Positions 23,331 through 25,672 of a DNA stretch of 25,672 nt are shown one piece after another; within the stretch, counting starts at the first letter, position 1, and the number at the start of each line of letters is the position of its first letter. The translations under genes were made by a program, and so were the position numbers. The stretch covers positions 1 to 25,672 of the forward strand of contig JALHUQ010000315.1 of the NCBI GenBank assembly GCA_022866645.1, given 5' to 3'. A model generated the notes under the pieces. It ran no database searches, was not told the origin of the DNA, and saw only the letters and a list, made by a program, of their open reading frames with translations. The DNA is from Woeseiaceae bacterium (lineage in GTDB: Bacteria; Pseudomonadota; Gammaproteobacteria; Steroidobacterales; Woeseiaceae).

Positions 23331-24193
23331 AACCCGGGTTGGTACTATTGGCGACGCTGGTCGTCGTTGTTGCTTGCTCTGAAAAGCCAGAGGCTCCGCC
23401 GGCGCCAGCGACGGCTGAGCGCATCGTTTCACTCGCTCCCAATCTCACCGAACTTCTGTTTACGGTAGGTGCCGGTTCCCAACTGGTTGCTGTTAGCGCC
23501 TGGTCTGACTATCCCCGTGAGGTCCTTGAGCTGCCGGTTGTAGGCGACGCTTTTACTGTCGATCAGGAGCAACTCGCGCTAAGTAATCCCGACCTGCTAC
23601 TCGTCTGGGAAAGCGGTACGCCGGCTCACGTCGTTGATGACTTGCGAGGTCTCGGCTACAACGTTGTCCGGATTCGGACGCGCAGTCTGAATGACGTCGC
23701 CGATGCCCTGGTTCAAATCGGCGAGCTGACAGGGCACGTTGCTGAGGCGGAGAAGGCGGCAGCAGTTTACCGTGGCGAACTGCAATCCTTGCGCGACCGA
23801 TATTCAAGTCTTCCTCAGATACGCGTCTTCTATCAGGTAGCGGCACGTCCCTTGTACACGATCAACAATGAGCATTACATCAGCGAGTTGATTTCGGTTT
23901 GTGGTGGAGAAAACATCTTCAAAGATCTCAGCGATCTGGCGCCGACCGTCGATGTTGAGGCCGTTGTCGATCGAGACCCTGAAGTCTTGCTGGCCAGTAC
24001 TGAGGCTGGCGACGATGCTTTCGCCGAATGGGGGCGCTGGCCAGAAATGTCGGCGAATCGCATAGGCAATCATTTCCTGCTTCCCGCAGATGAGATTGGT
24101 CGAGCGACAACGCGGGTCATCATTGCCGGCAATGCCATGTGTCTGGCGCTGCAACAGGCGCGCATCAATCGCGATTCAGCGGCGCGGGGCTGA
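23327..24193 (+). CDS. btuF: BtuF-like periplasmic cobalamin-binding lipoprotein
   Basis: A 288-residue class III periplasmic binding protein, most like BtuF, which delivers vitamin B12 to the BtuCD importer. The N-terminus is a lipoprotein signal with lipobox VVAC and Cys 17, so it is probably membrane-tethered, unlike soluble E. coli BtuF. Family motifs are ERIVSLAPNLTELLFTVGAG, AVSAWSDYPREVLELPVVGD, LALSNPDLLLVWESGTPAHV, SVCGGENIF and the late AVVDRDPEVLLAS. The start is a GTG overlapping the ampE stop (GTGA). No btuC or btuD is in the window. Because a PduO-type cobalamin adenosyltransferase lies about 1.3 kb downstream, a B12 salvage role is more likely than iron-siderophore transport. 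Confidence 0.82.
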   Translation: MKPGLVLLATLVVVVACSEKPEAPPAPATAERIVSLAPNLTELLFTVGAGSQLVAVSAWSDYPREVLELPVVGDAFTVDQEQLALSNPDLLLVWESGTPAHVVDDLRGLGYNVVRIRTRSLNDVADALVQIGELTGHVAEAEKAAAVYRGELQSLRDRYSSLPQIRVFYQVAARPLYTINNEHYISELISVCGGENIFKDLSDLAPTVDVEAVVDRDPEVLLASTEAGDDAFAEWGRWPEMSANRIGNHFLLPADEIGRATTRVIIAGNAMCLALQQARINRDSAARG

Positions 24194-24314
24194 CACCGAC
24201 GATTCGGCGTGCCGATTCCGTTCAGCCTGCGTTTAAGAAAAATTCATACTGGGTTAAGCGTCCCCGCCATATCCTGCAAGCGAACGACAAAGGAACGTTT
24301 GCAAGGAGACCGTC

Positions 24315-24518
24315 ATGGATATCGTATATGCAGCAGAGAAACCCAGTATCGCGACACTCTTGAGTGAGTACACAAAGCGCCGGGTGCGACCGGACGAGAT
24401 CGATGTTTCAGAAAATCCGAACGAGACAGGAAGTTTCTTTATCGGCTTTCGCCTGGACCATTACGTGTTGTCGCCGAATGGCACGATTGAGTCGGACGCC
24501 TCCAGGACTGGTATCTAG
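24315..24518 (+). CDS. Small hypothetical protein, 67 residues
   Basis: A 67-residue soluble protein that I do not recognise. It begins MDIVYAAEKPSIATLLSEYT, continues with a charged segment (KRRVRPDEIDVSENPNETGS) and ends with FFIGFRLDHYVLSPNGTIES and a few polar residues. It has no membrane helix, signal peptide or cysteine. Coding is supported by a clear AAGGAG about seven bases before the ATG and by an isolated position after a 121-base gap. That gap holds a weak promoter candidate (TTCAGC at 24221, 18 bases, CATACT at 24245) and nothing else I can name. It is convergent with the small basic gene at 24557. The role is unknown. Confidence 0.6.
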   Translation: MDIVYAAEKPSIATLLSEYTKRRVRPDEIDVSENPNETGSFFIGFRLDHYVLSPNGTIESDASRTGI

Positions 24519-24556
24519 GTATCAGCTCCTGAGTGCCGCCTGACCAAAGCCGCGGG

Positions 24557-24673
24557 TCAAATAAACGGTGTTTTCGTCGACTCTTTCTTTAACCTTTTCG
24601 CGGCCTTATTCTCTTTCGGAGTCAGTGCCGGTTTCTTCTTGGCTTCTTTGACGGAATTACGTTCTTTGGTCAT
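24557..24673 (-). CDS. Very basic 38-residue protein
   Basis: The minus-strand ATG at 24673 opens a 38-codon frame with a strong ribosome binding site, GAGAAGGAG, nine bases upstream. The product starts MTKERNSVKEAKKKPALTPK and goes on with ENKAAKRLKKESTKTPFI. Eleven of 38 residues are Lys and two are Arg, with no hydrophobic segment, so it is probably disordered and nucleic-acid or ribosome associated. Short Lys-rich proteins with a KERN...KEAKKKPA...TPKE pattern are, as far as I recall, found as hypothetical proteins in several gammaproteobacteria. A promoter-like sequence lies just upstream. The function is unknown. Confidence 0.6.
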   Translation of the reverse strand: MTKERNSVKEAKKKPALTPKENKAAKRLKKESTKTPFI

Positions 24674-24698
24674 GATTGTCGCTCCTTCTCAATGGCAC

Positions 24699-24728
24699 AT
24701 TAGACACCCATTCGAACGACTTAATCAA
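24699..24728 (-). promoter_or_regulatory. Candidate promoter for the small basic gene
   Basis: On the minus strand, TTGATT (24728-24723) and TCTAAT (24704-24699) are separated by 18 bases. Transcription would start near 24692, giving a leader of about 19 bases that contains the AAGGAG site. The -10 is part of a repeated ten-base sequence. Confidence 0.35.
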
Positions 24729-24754
24729 TGTGTCGTAACGGGCTATTAGACACC
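24699..24754. repeat. Pair of 10-bp direct repeats upstream of the small basic gene
   Basis: ATTAGACACC occurs at 24699-24708 and again at 24745-24754, starting 46 bases apart. Between them is TGTGTCG, which carries the inverse of the GACAC core. The left copy overlaps the predicted -10 of the small basic gene. This could be a regulator site pair or a tandem promoter. Confidence 0.45.
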
Positions 24755-24768
24755 GCAATAAGGGTGCC

Positions 24769-24892
24769 TCAACGGTGGAGTCCGTCTGGCCACCCGAGGT
24801 AAGTCACGCGATCGAGCGAAGAAACCAGAATTCGCCTGCCATCGCTGTAGCGTATTTCAAGACGGTCCAGCGACAGCGGATTTGAATTTCAT
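24769..24892 (-). other. Possible broken small gene
   Basis: On the minus strand an ATG at 24892 has a good ribosome binding site (AAGGTGA, about six bases away) but runs only 11 codons (MKFKSAVAGPS) before a stop. A different frame, open from 24888 to a stop at 24769, encodes a protein-like stretch, LEIRYSDGRRILVSSLDRVT, then YLGWPDGLHR, without its own ATG. A frameshifted remnant of a small gene would explain both, but this may be chance. The remaining 26 bases to the next gene show nothing. Confidence 0.2.
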
Positions 24893-24919
24893 AGATGTCA
24901 CCTTTTCATTCGATTATCT

Positions 24920-25450
24920 CTAGCCGTCGCTGGCGCCCTGTTCCTGATCGGTCGCTGCCACACGATCTTTGATCGCTTCAAGGCGTGACCTGACCAAAGA
25001 TTGAAATTCCAGACGCCAGTCCGGTTCATTCACTTTCAGCCATTCCTGCACGCCACGATTCCTGAGCAGGTCGTCGAGTAAGCGTTGGGTGCCTCCAAAT
25101 TCCTGGGGGTCGTGATCCACCAATAAATGGCGAATGTACCCACCCTGCATGGAATTGAAGATGTTTCGAATGAGCATTCCAAATCGGAATTTTTCCATCG
25201 CGTTCAAATTGTTTTGGCTTTTGAATCCACTCAGTAACAGATCGGACAGCTCGGGGTGTAATAACAGCAATTCGCGGATACGATTGCCCGACTCTATGTT
25301 GCGCTCGAGTGCAGCCAGTTGATTCGCTTCGACATTGCGAACCGCCTGCTGCGTATTCTGGCGTATTTGAATTCCGACATAGATGAACGAAACCAATATT
25401 GCGATCGCGCCAGCCGCTTCGGATATCGCGCCCAGTGCTTCCCAGTTCAT
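24920..25450 (-). CDS. Hypothetical one-helix membrane protein
   Basis: A 176-residue protein with an N-terminal anchor, MNWEALGAISEAAGAIAILV then SFIYVGIQIRQNTQQ, followed by a helical soluble region (about 35-165) rich in charged residues. Proteins with this MNWEAhGAIxE...YhxhQIRQNT start are common unnamed proteins in marine proteobacteria, as far as I recall; no function is known to me. Residues 60-90 (IRELLLLHPELSDLLLSGFK) and 95-115 (AMEKFRFGMLIRNIFNSMQG) look like amphipathic helices. The ATG follows the cobalamin adenosyltransferase stop by nine bases, and its AGGATG ribosome binding site overlaps that stop codon, so the two are probably co-transcribed. Confidence 0.8.
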   Translation of the reverse strand: MNWEALGAISEAAGAIAILVSFIYVGIQIRQNTQQAVRNVEANQLAALERNIESGNRIRELLLLHPELSDLLLSGFKSQNNLNAMEKFRFGMLIRNIFNSMQGGYIRHLLVDHDPQEFGGTQRLLDDLLRNRGVQEWLKVNEPDWRLEFQSLVRSRLEAIKDRVAATDQEQGASDG

Positions 25451-25459
25451 GCTTGCATC

Positions 25460-25672
25460 CTAGCGGTTCCGATTCCAGAGCACTTCCTGTCCCGATTCTG
25501 CGCGCGCCAAGACGCGCGCAATAACAAACAACAGATCGGATAAGCGGTTCAGGTATATCCCCGTCTCTGCCCGGACTTCTTCGACTCCGGCGAGCGTCGC
25601 AACACGCCGTTCTGCCCGACGCACAATCGTTCGTGCAAGATGACAGGCCGCCGCTGCAGGGCCGCCGCCCGG
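25460..25672 (-). CDS. PduO-type cob(I)alamin adenosyltransferase, C-terminal part
   Basis: The last 70 codons are visible; the N-terminus lies beyond the window. The translation opens with PGGGPAAAACHLARTIVRRA and ends with IYLNRLSDLLFVIARVLARA followed by ESGQEVLWNRNR. These are the hallmark C-terminal motifs of the PduO/MMAB family: the Arg of RTIVRRAER contacts the substrates, and the YLNRLSDLLFVIAR helix is nearly invariant. The enzyme transfers adenosyl from ATP to cob(I)alamin to make coenzyme B12. Together with the BtuF-like gene it suggests B12 uptake and activation in this organism. Confidence 0.93.
   Translation of the reverse strand, partial: PGGGPAAAACHLARTIVRRAERRVATLAGVEEVRAETGIYLNRLSDLLFVIARVLARAESGQEVLWNRNR

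Overview
The window comes from a gammaproteobacterium. It holds a type IV pilus twitching and Chp chemosensory locus together with the housekeeping genes that flank such loci in Pseudomonas. From memory, the gene order closely follows the PA0388-PA0419 stretch of P. aeruginosa PAO1: DUF4426, yggT, proC, yggS, pilT, pilU, then pyrB, yqgF, yqgE, tonB3, gshB, pilG, pilH, pilI, pilJ, chpA, chpC and rsmE. The organism is not Pseudomonas itself. Several Pseudomonas genes are absent from the block (metXW, pyrR, the pyrC-like gene, pilK, chpB) and others are inserted. A marine or sediment lineage such as the Woeseiales is possible, but this is a low-confidence guess from overall look only.

Layout, left to right. 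Positions 1-2644 (minus): a DUF4426 lipoprotein cut by the window edge, yggU, yggT, proC and yggS as one tight operon. 2728-6044 (plus): three consecutive PilT/PilU-type retraction ATPases. 6097-6797 (plus): a self-contained two-gene unit of a four-helix membrane protein and a 66-residue Xre-type regulator. It has a near-consensus sigma70 promoter and two matching operator-like sites 42 bp apart. 6809-11598 (minus): gshB, a TonB-like gene, yqgE, ruvX, pyrB and a PyrK-like flavin/Fe-S reductase, transcribed from gshB towards the PyrK-like gene.

11758-21049 (plus): pilG, pilH, pilI, pilJ, chpA and chpC, a complete chemosensory signalling core without the adaptation enzymes. ChpA is 1817 residues long. 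It has three canonical His phosphotransfer domains, degenerate ones in front of them, an uninterrupted run of 21 Glu-Pro dipeptides, a CheA core and a C-terminal receiver. 21055-21789 (minus): rsmE. 21802-24193 (plus): ampD, ampE and a BtuF-like lipoprotein overlapping end to end. 24315-24518: a small unrecognised gene. 24557-24673 (minus): a 38-residue very basic protein with a strong ribosome binding site. 24920-25672 (minus): a one-helix membrane protein downstream of the C-terminal part of a PduO-type cobalamin adenosyltransferase.

How the genes work together: ChpA, PilI, ChpC and PilJ should sense surface or pilus state and phosphorylate PilG and PilH, which in Pseudomonas control pilus extension and retraction. 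PilT, PilU and the third ATPase power retraction, and the TonB3-type protein is linked to twitching in P. aeruginosa. The pyrimidine, glutathione, proline, PLP-homeostasis, rRNA methylation and peptidoglycan-recycling genes are conserved neighbours rather than parts of the motility system. The best candidates for undescribed biology are the third ATPase, the Glu-Pro linker in ChpA, the membrane protein/Xre pair with its operator pair, and the small genes at 24.3-24.9 kb.
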